64,000 nucleotides of DNA from Acidobacteriaceae bacterium KBS 89 (GCA_000381605.1 KB906755.1:62001-126000), one strand, 5' to 3'; positions 1 through 9,884 are shown, numbered from the stretch's first letter. Notes: a model not told the origin generated them from the sequence alone. Made by a program: numbers and translations.

Positions 1-600
1 CTCGGAGTGGTCACGGGTGCGGATGGATTCGGTGAGGCTGGTGGTGCCGTTGGCCTGGAGACCGGCGAAGAGGACCGCGGTTTTGACCTGGGCGCTGGGG
101 ATGGGGGTGTCGAAGTCGATGGCATGGAGCGGGCTGCCATGGATGGTGATGGGGGCGTGTCCGTTGACGAGATCAATATGCGCGCCCATTTGCATGAGGG
201 GCTTGCGGATGCGCTCCATGGGGCGGAGGGTGAGGGAGTGGTCGCCGATCATGGTGAAGGTGTGGGGGTGCGGGGCGATGAGGCCAGCCAGCATTCGCAT
301 GGTGGATCCGGAGTTGCCGCAGTCAAGCGGGGTGGCAGGTTGCTGGAATTGTCCGGCAGTGCCAGTGACTGAGATTGTCTTGTCGGCGTTGTGGACGATG
401 GTTGCACCGAGGGCTTCCATGCAGGCGAGGGTGGAGTGGGGGTCGGCTCCAGTGGAGAAGTTGGAGAGGCGCGTGGTGCCGGAGGCAATGCCCGCGAGCA
501 TGGCGTAGCGGTGGGAGATGGATTTGTCGCCGGGAAGGGTGACGGAGCCCTGCAGGGTGCGGGCGGGATGGACGATCTGAGTGGTCGATGTAGAAGACAT
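1..600 (-). CDS. aroA: 3-phosphoshikimate 1-carboxyvinyltransferase (EPSP synthase), N-terminal part
   Basis: This is the first 200 residues of EPSP synthase, which joins shikimate-3-phosphate and PEP in the chorismate pathway in the cytoplasm. The protein begins MSSTSTTQIVHPARTLQG. The family hallmark LPGDKSISHR lies at about residues 22-32, and CGNSGSTMRM, the phosphate-binding segment, at about 94-104. The reading frame stays open to the window edge, so the C-terminal half is missing only because the window ends. It is transcribed away from the amidase gene, with a 168-bp divergent spacer between them in which I could not identify a convincing promoter. Confidence 0.93.
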   Translation of the reverse strand, partial: MSSTSTTQIVHPARTLQGSVTLPGDKSISHRYAMLAGIASGTTRLSNFSTGADPHSTLACMEALGATIVHNADKTISVTGTAGQFQQPATPLDCGNSGSTMRMLAGLIAPHPHTFTMIGDHSLTLRPMERIRKPLMQMGAHIDLVNGHAPITIHGSPLHAIDFDTPIPSAQVKTAVLFAGLQANGTTSLTESIRTRDHSE

Positions 601-768
601 TGCTTCTAGCTTAAATGTTTTTGAGGTTGTTGCGAGTATGGGGCGGTTTTTACGAGGTCGAAGAGCTAGGTTTCGAAATTTTGCGGTTTGGCTGGACGGT
701 GCACTGTGTAGTATCTGGAAAGCGATGAGGTTGTGCGTCGTCGCTCTCCCACAATTGAAAGAGGAACG

Positions 769-2340
769 ATGAATCGACGTTTGGTGCGCCGTGTTTTTGT
801 TTTTCTGCTGGTTGGAATGGCGATGGGTACGGGCGTTATCCGTGGTGCGACGGGTGGCAGCTCTTCGTTTGATGTGAGGGAGGCGACGATTGCGGAGACT
901 CAGGCCGCGCTTCGTTCGGGGAAGGTGACTTGCCGGCAGCTTGTCGAGGCTTATATCAAGCGGGTGAAGGCGTATGACCAGGCGACGCATCTGAACTCGA
1001 TGATTCTGATGAATCCGGAGGCGCTGGCGGACGCGGATCGTTTAGATGCTGAGTTCAAACGGACGCATACGATGCGGCCGCTACATGGGATTGTTGTGAT
1101 TGTGAAGGACAACTACGACACGAAAGGACTGCAGACGACGGGTGGTTCGCTGGCGATGAAGGGAGTTGTGCCTGCTACGGACGCTTTTATGGTGAAGCGG
1201 ATGAGGGATGCGGGGGCGATTGTGCTGGGGAAGTCGAATATGGCAGAGTGGGCGTTTTCGCCGTATGTGACGGAAAGCTCGATTGCGGGGATTACGCGGA
1301 ATCCGTATGCGCTGGACCGGGTGCCGGCTGGGTCGAGTGGAGGGACTGCGGCGGCGGTGGCGGCGAGTCTGGGAGAGGTAGGGCTGGGGACGGATACGGG
1401 GAATTCGATTCGCGGGCCTTCGTCGCATAATGCGCTGGTGGGGATTCGGCCGACGATTGGGCTGACGAGCAGAGATGGGATTATTCCGCTGAACTTTTTT
1501 GCGGATGTGGGTGGGCCAATGGCGCGGTCTGTGGCGGATGCTGCTACGGTGCTAGGCGTGGTAGCGGGGTACGATCCGGCGGATCCGATTACGAAGATGT
1601 CGGATGGGAAGGCAGAGGCGGATTACAGGAAGTATCTGGTGAAGGATGGGCTACGCGGGGCGCGGATTGGGGTGGTGCGGCGATATGTGGATGCGGATAC
1701 GGGGGATCCGCAGGTGAAGGCTCTGATGGAGAAGGCGATTGCGGATCTGAAGGCGCAGGGAGCGGAGATCGTCGATCCGTTTGTGATTCCGGAGTATGAC
1801 AAGTTGACGGACAAGCTGGGATGCGGAGATTTTCAGAAGGACGTCAATGCTTATCTGGCGCTGCATGCACCGGCGTCGTATTACAAGAGTTTGTCGGAGA
1901 TTGTGGATTCGGGGTTGTATCTGCCTTATATCGAAGCTCAGATGAAACGTAACGTTGCGCCTAAGACGGAGGCGCAGTTGAGCCGTGGACCTTGCGTCGA
2001 TACCTATCACGATGCGAAGAAGATCGCGTTTCGCGATGCGGTTCTGGGGGAGATGGAGAAGCAGCACGTGGATGCGCTGGTCTATCCGACCTGGAGCAAT
2101 GCGCCGCGCAAGGTGGGCGACATGAAGAGTCCGGCGGGGGATAACAGCCAGGTGATTTCGCCGCAGGCAGGGTCTCCGGCGATAACTGTGCCGATGGGAT
2201 TTACGTATGGTTCGCTGCCGGCTGGGATGACGATCCTGGGACGGTCGTTCAGTGAGGGGTTGCTGATCAAGTATGCCTATGCGTATGAGCAGGCTACGAA
2301 GCATCGTCGTCCACCGGACGGGTTTGGACCGGTGAAGTGA
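769..2340 (+). CDS. Secreted amidase (amidase signature family)
   Basis: A 523-residue amidase-signature hydrolase that should cleave an amide bond of unknown substrate. The Lys-cisSer-Ser triad is readable: K113 in VIVKDNYD, S189 in AGSSGG, and the nucleophile S213 in DTGNSIR. The usual GGSIR has Asn in place of the second Gly. I chose ATG at 769, preceded by a purine-rich AAAGAGGAA, over GTG at 733 because it places a signal peptide ([18 protein letters not shown]) at the N-terminus, so the protein is probably periplasmic. GatA is unlikely because gatC/gatB are absent and the protein is exported. The gene stands alone; a 14-bp palindrome at 2381-2394 lies downstream. Confidence 0.85.
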   Translation: MNRRLVRRVFVFLLVGMAMGTGVIRGATGGSSSFDVREATIAETQAALRSGKVTCRQLVEAYIKRVKAYDQATHLNSMILMNPEALADADRLDAEFKRTHTMRPLHGIVVIVKDNYDTKGLQTTGGSLAMKGVVPATDAFMVKRMRDAGAIVLGKSNMAEWAFSPYVTESSIAGITRNPYALDRVPAGSSGGTAAAVAASLGEVGLGTDTGNSIRGPSSHNALVGIRPTIGLTSRDGIIPLNFFADVGGPMARSVADAATVLGVVAGYDPADPITKMSDGKAEADYRKYLVKDGLRGARIGVVRRYVDADTGDPQVKALMEKAIADLKAQGAEIVDPFVIPEYDKLTDKLGCGDFQKDVNAYLALHAPASYYKSLSEIVDSGLYLPYIEAQMKRNVAPKTEAQLSRGPCVDTYHDAKKIAFRDAVLGEMEKQHVDALVYPTWSNAPRKVGDMKSPAGDNSQVISPQAGSPAITVPMGFTYGSLPAGMTILGRSFSEGLLIKYAYAYEQATKHRRPPDGFGPVK

Positions 2341-2380
2341 ACGGAAGCAAAGTGCAGGACGTATAGCTACCTGGAACGGA

Positions 2381-2394
2381 TGGGATGCATCCCA
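2381..2394. repeat. 14-bp perfect palindrome downstream of the amidase gene
   Basis: TGGGATGCATCCCA reads the same on both strands, 40 bp after the amidase stop. It is not followed by a T-run, so it is not a standard terminator. It could be a protein site or a degenerate dispersed repeat. Confidence 0.35.
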
Positions 2395-2494
2395 CTTTCG
2401 TTATGAAGAATGCTGCCCGCGACTTTGTCGGGCGTTCGACGTCCAATGGGATTGCGGGCGGTAGTTTGTCAAGATAGAGGAAGAGGAAAAGGCG

Positions 2495-3334
2495 ATGACT
2501 CCACAGGAACAAGAAATGATTGGCGATCTGATCGATCGCGTGCAGAAGACGCAGTTGGTTGAGAAGGACATGGACGCTGAGCAGATGCTGCAGGAGGGGT
2601 TGGGCAGGAACCCGGATGCGCTCTATATTCTTGCGCAGACAGTGCTGGTGCAGAAATATGCACTGGAACAGGCGCAGGCGCAACTGGCGCAGATGCAGCG
2701 TCCGGAACCGAAGCGTGCGACGAGTTTTCTGGGAGGATTGCTTGGGCGGAACGACCCGCCTCCGCCGCAGGGTTATCCTCCTCCCCAGGGTTATCCCGGT
2801 CAGGCTTATCCTCCGCAGGCTTATCCTCCGGTGGGATACGGTGCGCCGATGGGGATGGGTGGAGGCGGAGGATTTTTGCGTGGCGCGATGCAGACTGCTG
2901 CCGGTGTCGCGGCGGGTGCTTTGGCGTTTGAGGGAATTGAGTCGCTGATGCATGGTTTTGGCCAGTCTGCTGGCTATAGCCAGGGATTGGGCGGGTTTGG
3001 CGGGCGGGACGAACGGCCTGAGGTGATTAATAACTACTACGGCGATGACAGGGGAGAGCGTGGCGGACACGAGAGCTCGGCGGCTGAGCGGACTGAGGGC
3101 GAGCGAGAGAGCCGGGAGTTCGGCGGCGATGATCATGGTTTGCGGCACGTGTCGGAGGATAGCAGTGCCGGCTTAGACGAGAGAGGAAGGAACGATTTCG
3201 CGGATACCTCGTCGTTTGATGACAGTGGGTCGGGTCTTGACGATGGTGGGGCGAACGATTTTGGTGATTCTTCGTCGTTCGACGATGGTGGTGGCTTCGA
3301 CGATGGTGGTGGGGATGACGGCAGCTTCGCGTAG
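2495..3334 (+). CDS. DUF2076 family protein with Pro/Gln/Tyr and acidic Gly-Asp low-complexity regions
   Basis: A 279-residue protein whose N-terminus (MTPQEQEMIGDLIDRV, then an alpha-helical Gln-rich stretch to about residue 68) fits DUF2076, a family of unknown function. Next comes a Pro-Gly-Tyr-Pro-Gln repeat region (about 88-115), a Gly-rich hydrophobic segment with LRGAMQTAAGVAAGALAFEGI (about 128-150), and an acidic tail in which DDGG and SSFDD are repeated (about 220-279). The start has a strong purine-rich site (GGAAGAGGAAAAGG). DUF2076 proteins are often envelope-associated, but no cleavable signal peptide is visible here. Its function is unknown. Confidence 0.75.
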   Translation: MTPQEQEMIGDLIDRVQKTQLVEKDMDAEQMLQEGLGRNPDALYILAQTVLVQKYALEQAQAQLAQMQRPEPKRATSFLGGLLGRNDPPPPQGYPPPQGYPGQAYPPQAYPPVGYGAPMGMGGGGGFLRGAMQTAAGVAAGALAFEGIESLMHGFGQSAGYSQGLGGFGGRDERPEVINNYYGDDRGERGGHESSAAERTEGERESREFGGDDHGLRHVSEDSSAGLDERGRNDFADTSSFDDSGSGLDDGGANDFGDSSSFDDGGGFDDGGGDDGSFA

Positions 3335-3458
3335 GGAGAGTGATTCATTGTCTGGTAAACTTCGTGCGTTCAACCTAAGGCGCTAATCGCCGATTATTCT
3401 TTGCATGTTGAACCCATGGGCCCCGAAATGCAGTTTCGCAGGACCGGGAGGCACGGAG

Positions 3459-4553
3459 ATGCTGATTATCAAGGGTGCGGTGGTGGGGTTGCTGGTGGCA
3501 GCTTCGGCATCGCTGCACGCGGACTTTACTTATACAGAGACGACGCAGATTACAGGCGGCTCGATGCTGGGCATTATGAAGATGGCCGGAGCATTCAGCA
3601 AGGAAGCGCGCAAGGTGGGGGAGCCCATTGTTTCGACGGTCGCCGTCAAGGGCAACCGTATGGCCCATATCAATCCGGACCGCTCCGAGATCATCGATCT
3701 GGATGCAGAGACGATTACCAATATCGATACGCTGAAGCGACAGTACACAGTGGTGACGTTCGAGCAGATGAAGCAACAGATCGAAGCGGCTGCGGCGAAG
3801 ATGAAGGCTCAGCAGCAGAAGGCGGAGACGACGACTCCGGAGAAGCCTGCTACGACCGCAGTGAAGTTTGAAGTTCATGTGCGGAACACGGGTCAGACGA
3901 AGGACGTGTCGGGTCTGAGTACCAACGAATCGATCCTTACGATGAACATGGACGCAACCGACAAGAACTCAGGGCAGACGGGAACGATGGCGATTACGAA
4001 CGATATGTGGCTAGCGCCTGAGATTCCTGGTTACGAGGAAGTGAAGGAGTTCTATCGGAAGTTTGCGGTGAAGATGGGTATGGTGTTCAACAGCGCGATC
4101 AACCCGGCGATGCTGGCTCAGTATCAGGGAGCGAGCAAGGGGATGGCGGAGATGACGGAAGAGATGTCGAAGCTGAAAGGGACACCGGTGCTGCAGGTCA
4201 TGCGAATGGGAATGACAACGGACAGTAAACCGTTGCCTGCGGCGTCCGAGGCTCCTTTGCCACCGCAGCCGGCTGGACCTGCGATGCCGAGTGCAGGCGA
4301 CGTGGCACAGCAGTCAGCCGCTTCGGCGATTTCCAGCAAGCTCGGTGGATTTGGGTTGGGTGGTTTCGGCAAGAAAAAGAAGGCCGAGCCTGAACCGGCC
4401 GATTCTGCTCCAGCGACAGGAACGACGCAGCCGACGTCGAGCGTGCTGATGGAGACGAATACGCAGATGGGTGGCTTTTCGCGCACGGTGAACGATGCGA
4501 GTTTCGCGGTGCCGGCGGGATTCAACCAGGTGCAGTTGAAGAGCGAAAATTAG
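3459..4553 (+). CDS. Secreted protein of unknown function
   Basis: A 364-residue protein. I chose ATG at 3459 because GGGAGGCACGGAG lies just upstream and the protein then begins with a signal peptide (MLIIKGAVVGLLVAASASLHA), so it is likely periplasmic. The body reads TYTETTQITGGSMLGIMKMAG and continues as a beta-rich domain to about residue 260, followed by a Pro/Ala-rich linker and a GGFGLGGFGKKKK segment. The pattern recalls uncharacterised DUF4412-like secreted proteins, but I cannot name a family. Its 3' end overlaps the stop of the convergent GAF-phosphatase gene by 4 bp. Confidence 0.65.
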   Translation: MLIIKGAVVGLLVAASASLHADFTYTETTQITGGSMLGIMKMAGAFSKEARKVGEPIVSTVAVKGNRMAHINPDRSEIIDLDAETITNIDTLKRQYTVVTFEQMKQQIEAAAAKMKAQQQKAETTTPEKPATTAVKFEVHVRNTGQTKDVSGLSTNESILTMNMDATDKNSGQTGTMAITNDMWLAPEIPGYEEVKEFYRKFAVKMGMVFNSAINPAMLAQYQGASKGMAEMTEEMSKLKGTPVLQVMRMGMTTDSKPLPAASEAPLPPQPAGPAMPSAGDVAQQSAASAISSKLGGFGLGGFGKKKKAEPEPADSAPATGTTQPTSSVLMETNTQMGGFSRTVNDASFAVPAGFNQVQLKSEN

Positions 4554-6427
4554 AGGACGCGGAGCACGACGATTGTTTCGTCGTCGAAGTGTGCGGTGCC
4601 GGATTGGAAGTCGCTGACGGCTTGGAGGATTTCGTCTACCGTAGACCGGGCGGTGGGGTGGGCGGTGCGGGATTCGAGAAGTTTGGTTAGACGTTCGTCG
4701 CCGAACATGTCGCCGACCGCGTTGACGGCGTCGACGATGCCGTCGGAGAAGAAGACGATGAGGTCTCCGGGGCGGGTGGAGAGGGTGAACTCTTCGTACT
4801 CGGCGTTGGGGAAGAGGCCGAGAGGGAAGCCTTCGGCCTGGATGGTGCGGACGCTGGGGGGCTTGGTCGTGTCGGGGTTGGCGGCGACGAAGAGAGGCTG
4901 GACAGAGCCTGCGTTGGCGATCTGGAGAGTCTGGTTGCTGTCGTCCCATACGGCCATGAGCATGGTGACGTACTGAGAGTCGAGCTTGCGCTCCTGGAGT
5001 TGATCGTTGAGGGCGGCGAGCATGGCGGCGGGTGAGAGGTGTTGCGGGGCAAGGGAGCGGAGGATTCCGCTGACCAGGGCGGCGTAGAGTGCAGCGGGCG
5101 CGGCTTTGCCACTGACGTCTCCGACGGCGAGGGCGGTGCGGCCAGGACCGTAGTCGAGGTAGTCGTAGACGTCGCCACCGATGGAACGGGCGGCGACGAA
5201 CTGGGCGGCGATCTCGGCGCGCTCCAGCTTGGGTGGACGAGAAGGCATGAGGCGGAGCTGGACCTGCCGTGCCATCTCTAGATCGCGCTCCATGCGCTGC
5301 TCTTCTTCGTGGATGCGCTGGTAAAGGCGTGCGTTGGCAATGCTGATGGCGACTTGCGAGGCGAGGGTGGAGAGGGTGCGTTGGTGATCTTCGTTGTAGT
5401 AGTTGACGCGGGTGTGTTCGAGGTCGAGTACGCCGATCACTTCGCCCTTGTAGACGAGCGGGACGGCGAGCTCGGATCGGACCTCAGGGTTGGCTTCGAT
5501 GTAGCGGGTATCCTTGCGGACATCCGGCGCAAGAATTGGTTGGCGGAGCTGGGCGGAGGTGCCGATGAGGCCCTCGCCGAGTGCGATGGTGCGCTCGCGA
5601 TTGACACGCTCGCCGAAGCGGGAGGAGAAGCGGTGCTCGAAGAGCTGGGTTCGCTCGTTCCAGAGGAGGATGCTGAACATCTGGAAGTCGATGACGCGCT
5701 TGAGGAGTGCGCCGATGCGCTCGAGGAGGTCGTCGGGGTCGAGGATGCTGGTGATCTCTCGGGAGATGTCGTTGAGGACGCCGAGGGTCTGGGCCTGGCG
5801 GGAGACGCGGGTGTAGAGACGGGCGTTCTCGACGGCGATCGCCATGCGCGAGGCGACGAGCTCGAGGAGGCGTTGATGCTCGAGGGTGAAGTAGCCGATC
5901 GTTTCGGATTGGAGGTCGAGGACGCCGATGACCTTGTTCTTAATGATGAGTGGGACGGCGAGCTCGGAACGGACGTTGGAGTTGGCGTCGATGTAGTTTT
6001 CGGCTTTGGTGACGTCTTCGATCAGAAGAGATTTGCGCTGGAGAGCGGCCTGGCCGACTACTCCGTGGCCGAGTTTGATGCGCATGCGTTCGATTTCGGT
6101 GCTGTGGCCGATCTGGAAACGCATCCGGAGGTCTTCGGAGCGGTCGTTGATGAGGAGGATGGCAAAGATCTTGTAGTCGATGACGGCGCGCACGAGGTCG
6201 GCGACCCGGTGCATGAGGGTGTTGAGATCGAGGGTTGTGTTGAGTGCGTCGGCGAGGTTGTGGAGAAAGTCAACCTGCAGGGGCTCGACGCGAATTTTGG
6301 GGTCGACGGCGTGAGGGTGGAAGAGTGTGGGCGCGGTGGGGCGGTAGTCGCCTTCGAAGTGGTGTTCGGGTGGTGACGGATCGGTGGTGACGGGTTTGGT
6401 GTTCTGCGGTTTGGTGGGTGGAGGCAT
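4550..6427 (-). CDS. Tandem GAF-domain SpoIIE/PP2C-type serine phosphatase (RsbU-like)
   Basis: A 625-residue cytoplasmic signalling phosphatase. Two GAF domains lie at about 50-205 and 215-370; each contains the repeated phrase VRSELAVPL..K..VIGVLDL, which points to internal duplication. A short coiled coil (EEEQRMERDLEMARQVQLRLMPSRPP) leads into the SpoIIE phosphatase domain (about 390-625), with metal-binding motifs IGGDVYDY, VGDVSGKAAPAAL and FFSDGIVDAVN. Such proteins normally dephosphorylate an anti-sigma-factor antagonist in response to a small ligand. No STAS or anti-sigma partner is adjacent, so its target is unknown. It lies downstream of deoC on the same strand, separated by a strong hairpin. 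Confidence 0.88.
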   Translation of the reverse strand: MPPPTKPQNTKPVTTDPSPPEHHFEGDYRPTAPTLFHPHAVDPKIRVEPLQVDFLHNLADALNTTLDLNTLMHRVADLVRAVIDYKIFAILLINDRSEDLRMRFQIGHSTEIERMRIKLGHGVVGQAALQRKSLLIEDVTKAENYIDANSNVRSELAVPLIIKNKVIGVLDLQSETIGYFTLEHQRLLELVASRMAIAVENARLYTRVSRQAQTLGVLNDISREITSILDPDDLLERIGALLKRVIDFQMFSILLWNERTQLFEHRFSSRFGERVNRERTIALGEGLIGTSAQLRQPILAPDVRKDTRYIEANPEVRSELAVPLVYKGEVIGVLDLEHTRVNYYNEDHQRTLSTLASQVAISIANARLYQRIHEEEQRMERDLEMARQVQLRLMPSRPPKLERAEIAAQFVAARSIGGDVYDYLDYGPGRTALAVGDVSGKAAPAALYAALVSGILRSLAPQHLSPAAMLAALNDQLQERKLDSQYVTMLMAVWDDSNQTLQIANAGSVQPLFVAANPDTTKPPSVRTIQAEGFPLGLFPNAEYEEFTLSTRPGDLIVFFSDGIVDAVNAVGDMFGDERLTKLLESRTAHPTARSTVDEILQAVSDFQSGTAHFDDETIVVLRVL

Positions 6428-6530
6428 TCTGCTTTGGGTTGATCTTACCGGGTGGGTTGGAGTTTGGGGAGGGCTTTGTGTTGCCTGTAGATATGCGCCC
6501 CAGTGAAGAGTGGGTTCGCACAGGCAGTGC

Positions 6531-6563
6531 CCATGTTAACGCGATGAAATCGCGTTAACATGG
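6531..6563. repeat. Perfect 15-bp inverted repeat with 3-nt loop
   Basis: CCATGTTAACGCGAT, loop GAA, then the exact complement. It sits between the deoC stop and the GAF-phosphatase start. There is no U-run on either strand, so it is either a factor-dependent terminator or mRNA-stabilising hairpin, or a binding site for a dimeric protein. Confidence 0.6.
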
Positions 6564-6590
6564 CTTCGACACTTTATGCGACGCGCGGGC

Positions 6591-7382
6591 TTAGTAGCCA
6601 GCGGCAGGAGCGGCAGGCTCCGCAGAGTGGCCAGCCAGTTCAGCGACGATTTTGACGCTTGCGCTGGCGCCAATGCGGGAGGCGCCGGCGCGGAGCATGG
6701 TGGTTGCGTCGGAGAGGGAGCGAATGCCGCCGGAGGCTTTTACGCCGGCGCGGTGGCCAGCGACGCCGCGGAGGAGGGAGATGTCGTCTGCGGTGGCTCC
6801 GCCGGTGGAGAAGCCGGTGCTGGTCTTGAGGAAGTCGGCTCCGGCGCCGAGAGCGATCTCGGAGGCGCGGAGTTTTTCTTCGAAGGTGAGGAGGCAGGTT
6901 TCGAGGATGACCTTGACGATGGCGCCGGAGGCGTGGGCAAGCTCGACGACGCCGCGGATGTCCTGGCGGACAGCTTCGTAGTCGGCGGACTGGCCGGACT
7001 TGAGGAGGCCGACGTTGAGGACCATGTCGACGTCGTGGGCGCCGAGTTTGAGGACGCGCGTGGTTTCGTCGCGCTTGGACGCGGAGAGGGTGGCACCCAG
7101 GGGGAAGCCGATGACGACGCCTACCGGGATGCCCGTGCCGTTGAGTGCGGCGGCGGCGAGGGAGACCCAGGTGGGATTGACCATGGCGCAGGCGAAGCGG
7201 TGCTCGGCGGCCTCGTGGCAGAGCTGGAGGACCTGAGTGCGGGTCGCGTCAGGTTTGAGTAGGGTGTGGTCGAGGATGGCGGCTAGGTTCTGCTGCGAGG
7301 ACAGGGTGTGGGCAGTGAAGGCGGCCGCGTCGAATTGGTCAGGGCCGTTAGGAAGGGGATCAGAGATGGACAACGTGTTCAA
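6591..7382 (-). CDS. deoC: Deoxyribose-phosphate aldolase
   Basis: A 263-residue class I aldolase that cleaves 2-deoxyribose-5-phosphate to glyceraldehyde-3-phosphate and acetaldehyde in deoxynucleoside catabolism. Active-site residues are readable by comparison with E. coli DeoC: D119 in DVDMVLN, the Schiff-base lysine K186 in FLKTSTGF, and K215 in VKASGGIR. The start is TTG at 7382, supported by AAGGAG seven bases upstream. An extra N-terminal segment of about 30 residues precedes the TIM barrel. No other nucleoside-catabolism gene is adjacent. Confidence 0.93.
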   Translation of the reverse strand: MNTLSISDPLPNGPDQFDAAAFTAHTLSSQQNLAAILDHTLLKPDATRTQVLQLCHEAAEHRFACAMVNPTWVSLAAAALNGTGIPVGVVIGFPLGATLSASKRDETTRVLKLGAHDVDMVLNVGLLKSGQSADYEAVRQDIRGVVELAHASGAIVKVILETCLLTFEEKLRASEIALGAGADFLKTSTGFSTGGATADDISLLRGVAGHRAGVKASGGIRSLSDATTMLRAGASRIGASASVKIVAELAGHSAEPAAPAAGY

Positions 7383-7671
7383 CAGCTTGCTCCTTCGGCG
7401 AAGGAATTCATTCGCCGCGTTACTTTTATCATACTGGGGTGAGGACTGGTTGAAGGGGGTGGGCCCACCCCGTCAATGTTGTGCAAAGTCTTGATTCTTA
7501 TCGGTTTGACCGTGGACTACCAGCGTGCTATCTGGCCTGAGATGGCGCTGAGGCCATCGGTGTAGGGGCTGCCTATGTCTCATGCTTGTCAAGCTGGCCT
7601 GCCCTGATTCCATTCTAGTCGATTGGGGGTGGATAGGGTGGTTGGGAACCGATCAGAGTCGGGCACATCCA

Positions 7672-8712
7672 ATGGGAATGAAGGATTTGGAACGTGACGA
7701 CGAAGGGAAGGCCCGGTTGAAGTTATCGGTGCTGGACCAGTCGCCTGTGCCGGCGGGAAATTCGCCTGGACAGGCGTTGCAGAACTCGGTTGAGCTGGCG
7801 CGGCTGGTGGATGGGCTGGGATACACGCGGTTCTGGATGTCAGAACACCATGCGATGGGTACGCTGGCTTGTACCGCGCCGGAGGTGATGCTGGCCCGAA
7901 TTGGCGCGGAGACGAAGCGGATTCGTATTGGATCAGGTGGGATCATGCTGCCGCACTACACGCCGCTGAAGGTGGCGGAGTGCTTTCGGATGCTGCATGC
8001 GCTTTATCCGGGGAGAGTTGATTTGGGGATTGGGCGCGCGCCGGGCGGTGGGCCGATTGAGGCGCTGGCGCTGAAGCGCGAGCGGAAGACGAAGATGCTG
8101 GATGACTTTCCGGAGCAGGTGAGTGAGTTACTCGCGTTTCTTGGGCATAGTTTTCCTGCGTCGCATCCGTTTGCCGAAATTAGAGTTTCACCCGAGATGC
8201 CAGGTGCGCCTGATGTGTGGATGCTGGGGTCGAGTATGTGGAGCGCGGCGGCGGCGGTGGAGTTTGGATTGCCGTATTCGTTCGCACATTTTTTCAGCCC
8301 GGTGCATACGCGCGCGGCGATTGAGACCTATCGGCGGAGTTTTACTCCGAGTGTCTATAGGAGTGAGCCGGAAGCAACGGTGGCGGTCGGTGTGATCTGT
8401 GCAGAGACGCAGGAGGAGGCGGAGTTTTTGTCGTCGAGCGTGCGGCTGCTGCAGCGGAGGATTCGGCAGGGGGATCGACGGCCGGTTGCTTCGCCGGAGG
8501 ACGCGGTGCGGGAGTTGAAGCTGCTGGGAGCGATGCCGTTCGAGGAGGGTGAGTGGCAGCGGTATTTTGTAGGAACGCCTTCGGTCGTGAGAGAGCAGTT
8601 GGAGCAGATGGCGGGGGAGTTGGGAATTGGGGAGTTGATCGTGAACACGATTGTGTGGGAGCAGGCGAAGCGGCTGAGGAGTTATGAGCTGCTGGCGGGG
8701 GCGTTTGGGTGA
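7672..8712 (+). CDS. Luciferase-like flavin-dependent monooxygenase (LLM class)
   Basis: A protein of about 346 residues with the bacterial-luciferase TIM-barrel signature: LSVLDQSPV at the N-terminus, FWMSEHHAMG (about 61-70), RIRIGSGGIMLPHYTPLKVAE and GRVDLGIGRAPGG. This matches the one-component LLM oxidoreductase subgroup beginning LSVLDQSP. It probably uses reduced FMN; the substrate is unknown. The start is uncertain: ATG 7672 and ATG 7678 are close and neither has a good ribosome-binding site, while upstream in-frame codons have worse context. The 289 bp before it contain nothing I can name. Confidence 0.85.
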   Translation: MGMKDLERDDEGKARLKLSVLDQSPVPAGNSPGQALQNSVELARLVDGLGYTRFWMSEHHAMGTLACTAPEVMLARIGAETKRIRIGSGGIMLPHYTPLKVAECFRMLHALYPGRVDLGIGRAPGGGPIEALALKRERKTKMLDDFPEQVSELLAFLGHSFPASHPFAEIRVSPEMPGAPDVWMLGSSMWSAAAAVEFGLPYSFAHFFSPVHTRAAIETYRRSFTPSVYRSEPEATVAVGVICAETQEEAEFLSSSVRLLQRRIRQGDRRPVASPEDAVRELKLLGAMPFEEGEWQRYFVGTPSVVREQLEQMAGELGIGELIVNTIVWEQAKRLRSYELLAGAFG

Positions 8713-8795
8713 TGCTGAGCTTGACATGGGAAACATGGTGGATTACAAGGTGATTTCCTGTTGAAGACCGGATACAGCGGAGCGGAGGCTCGCCC

Positions 8796-9884
8796 ATGTT
8801 TGGTTCAGTGGTTCTTGATGTGGCGATCGGGATGGGGTTTGTCTACCTGCTGCTGAGCCTGATTGCTTCGGTAGTGCAGGAGATGCTGTCGGCTTTTATG
8901 CAACTGCGGGCGGCGAACCTGGAGCGAGGTTTGCGCAGCCTGTTTTCGGGTGATTCGCTACAGTCCGAGATGGATCTGGTCAATTGCATCTACGACCATG
9001 GGCTGGTGCGGGGGTTGTATTCGAATCCGCAGATGGATAGCGACACGAGCCCAAGTGGCTTTCGCAGAGTGATGAATTCTGTACGGCTGGGCGCGAGGCG
9101 GTTGATTGGAATCAGTCCCGACAAGCCGCTTACCGTCGAGGCAGACCCGCTTCTTCTGCCTGCGTATATTCCTTCGCGGACGTTTGCCCTGGCCCTGATC
9201 GACGTTTTGAACGCGCACAAGAAAGAGGGAGCGGAGGCGATGGCCTCGATTACGAATGCTCTCTCTGAACATTGCTGGCTCTTTCACGGTAACAAGGCGG
9301 GGCAGGCGTTGTTGACGCTTGCGATCGATGCCAAGGGCGACATCGTTGCGTTTCAACGAAATCTTGAGCAGTGGTACGGCGATGCGATGGACCGCGTGTC
9401 GGGGTGGTACAAGCGATATACGCAACGGGCGCTGATTGTTGTTGGCCTTGTGCTGGCGGTTGCGTTCAATGTGGACTCGCTGAGAGTGGCGCGCACGTTT
9501 TGGTTGGACAGGGACGCGCGGCAGGCGATGGTGAATGCTGCAGAGAGTTATACGAAGGACCATCCTACGGCAACGACTCGGGACGAATCGGGAAAGCTCG
9601 AGGCGCAGCTGCAGAGCCATGTGAAGGCGTTCAGCGAAGTGACGAACAATACGCTAATGCCGATGGGGTGGAAGCATCCGTGGAACTACTACGAGAGCTA
9701 TTTCCGTACGGCGCCAAAGGATGCGACCTTCAGCGCAATGAGATTGCTTGCAGGGTGGTTGATGACGGCGCTGGCGATCTCGCTGGGGGCGCCGTTCTGG
9801 TTCGATACGCTGAATAGATTTATGGTGGTGCGGAGTACGGTGAAGCCGCAGGAGAAGAGCGGGACGGAAGCGGCTAAGGGCTAG
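8796..9884 (+). CDS. Conserved membrane protein of unknown function
   Basis: A 362-residue protein with hydrophobic segments at the N-terminus (VVLDVAIGMGFVYLLLSLIASVVQEML, about 5-32), the middle (ALIVVGLVLAVAFNVDSLRVA, about 212-232) and the C-terminus (MRLLAGWLMTALAISLGAPFWFDTLNRFMVVR, about 310-345). The middle membrane segment is preceded by a GWYKRYTQ motif and the last contains GAPFWFDTLN; I recall both from a widespread uncharacterised membrane-protein family. The regions between are predicted soluble helices. GGAGCGGAGG precedes the start. No function is assigned. Confidence 0.72.
   Translation: MFGSVVLDVAIGMGFVYLLLSLIASVVQEMLSAFMQLRAANLERGLRSLFSGDSLQSEMDLVNCIYDHGLVRGLYSNPQMDSDTSPSGFRRVMNSVRLGARRLIGISPDKPLTVEADPLLLPAYIPSRTFALALIDVLNAHKKEGAEAMASITNALSEHCWLFHGNKAGQALLTLAIDAKGDIVAFQRNLEQWYGDAMDRVSGWYKRYTQRALIVVGLVLAVAFNVDSLRVARTFWLDRDARQAMVNAAESYTKDHPTATTRDESGKLEAQLQSHVKAFSEVTNNTLMPMGWKHPWNYYESYFRTAPKDATFSAMRLLAGWLMTALAISLGAPFWFDTLNRFMVVRSTVKPQEKSGTEAAKG

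Noticed and set aside
733..768. GTG 733 as the start of the amidase
   Set aside because: It adds 12 residues before the signal peptide; ATG 769 has a better ribosome-binding site.
5309..6376. A 355-codon plus-strand open frame opposite the GAF phosphatase
   Set aside because: It is an antisense shadow caused by high GC and strong third-position bias; the protein is Asp/Glu/Gly/Val-rich without motifs, while the minus strand encodes clear GAF and SpoIIE domains.
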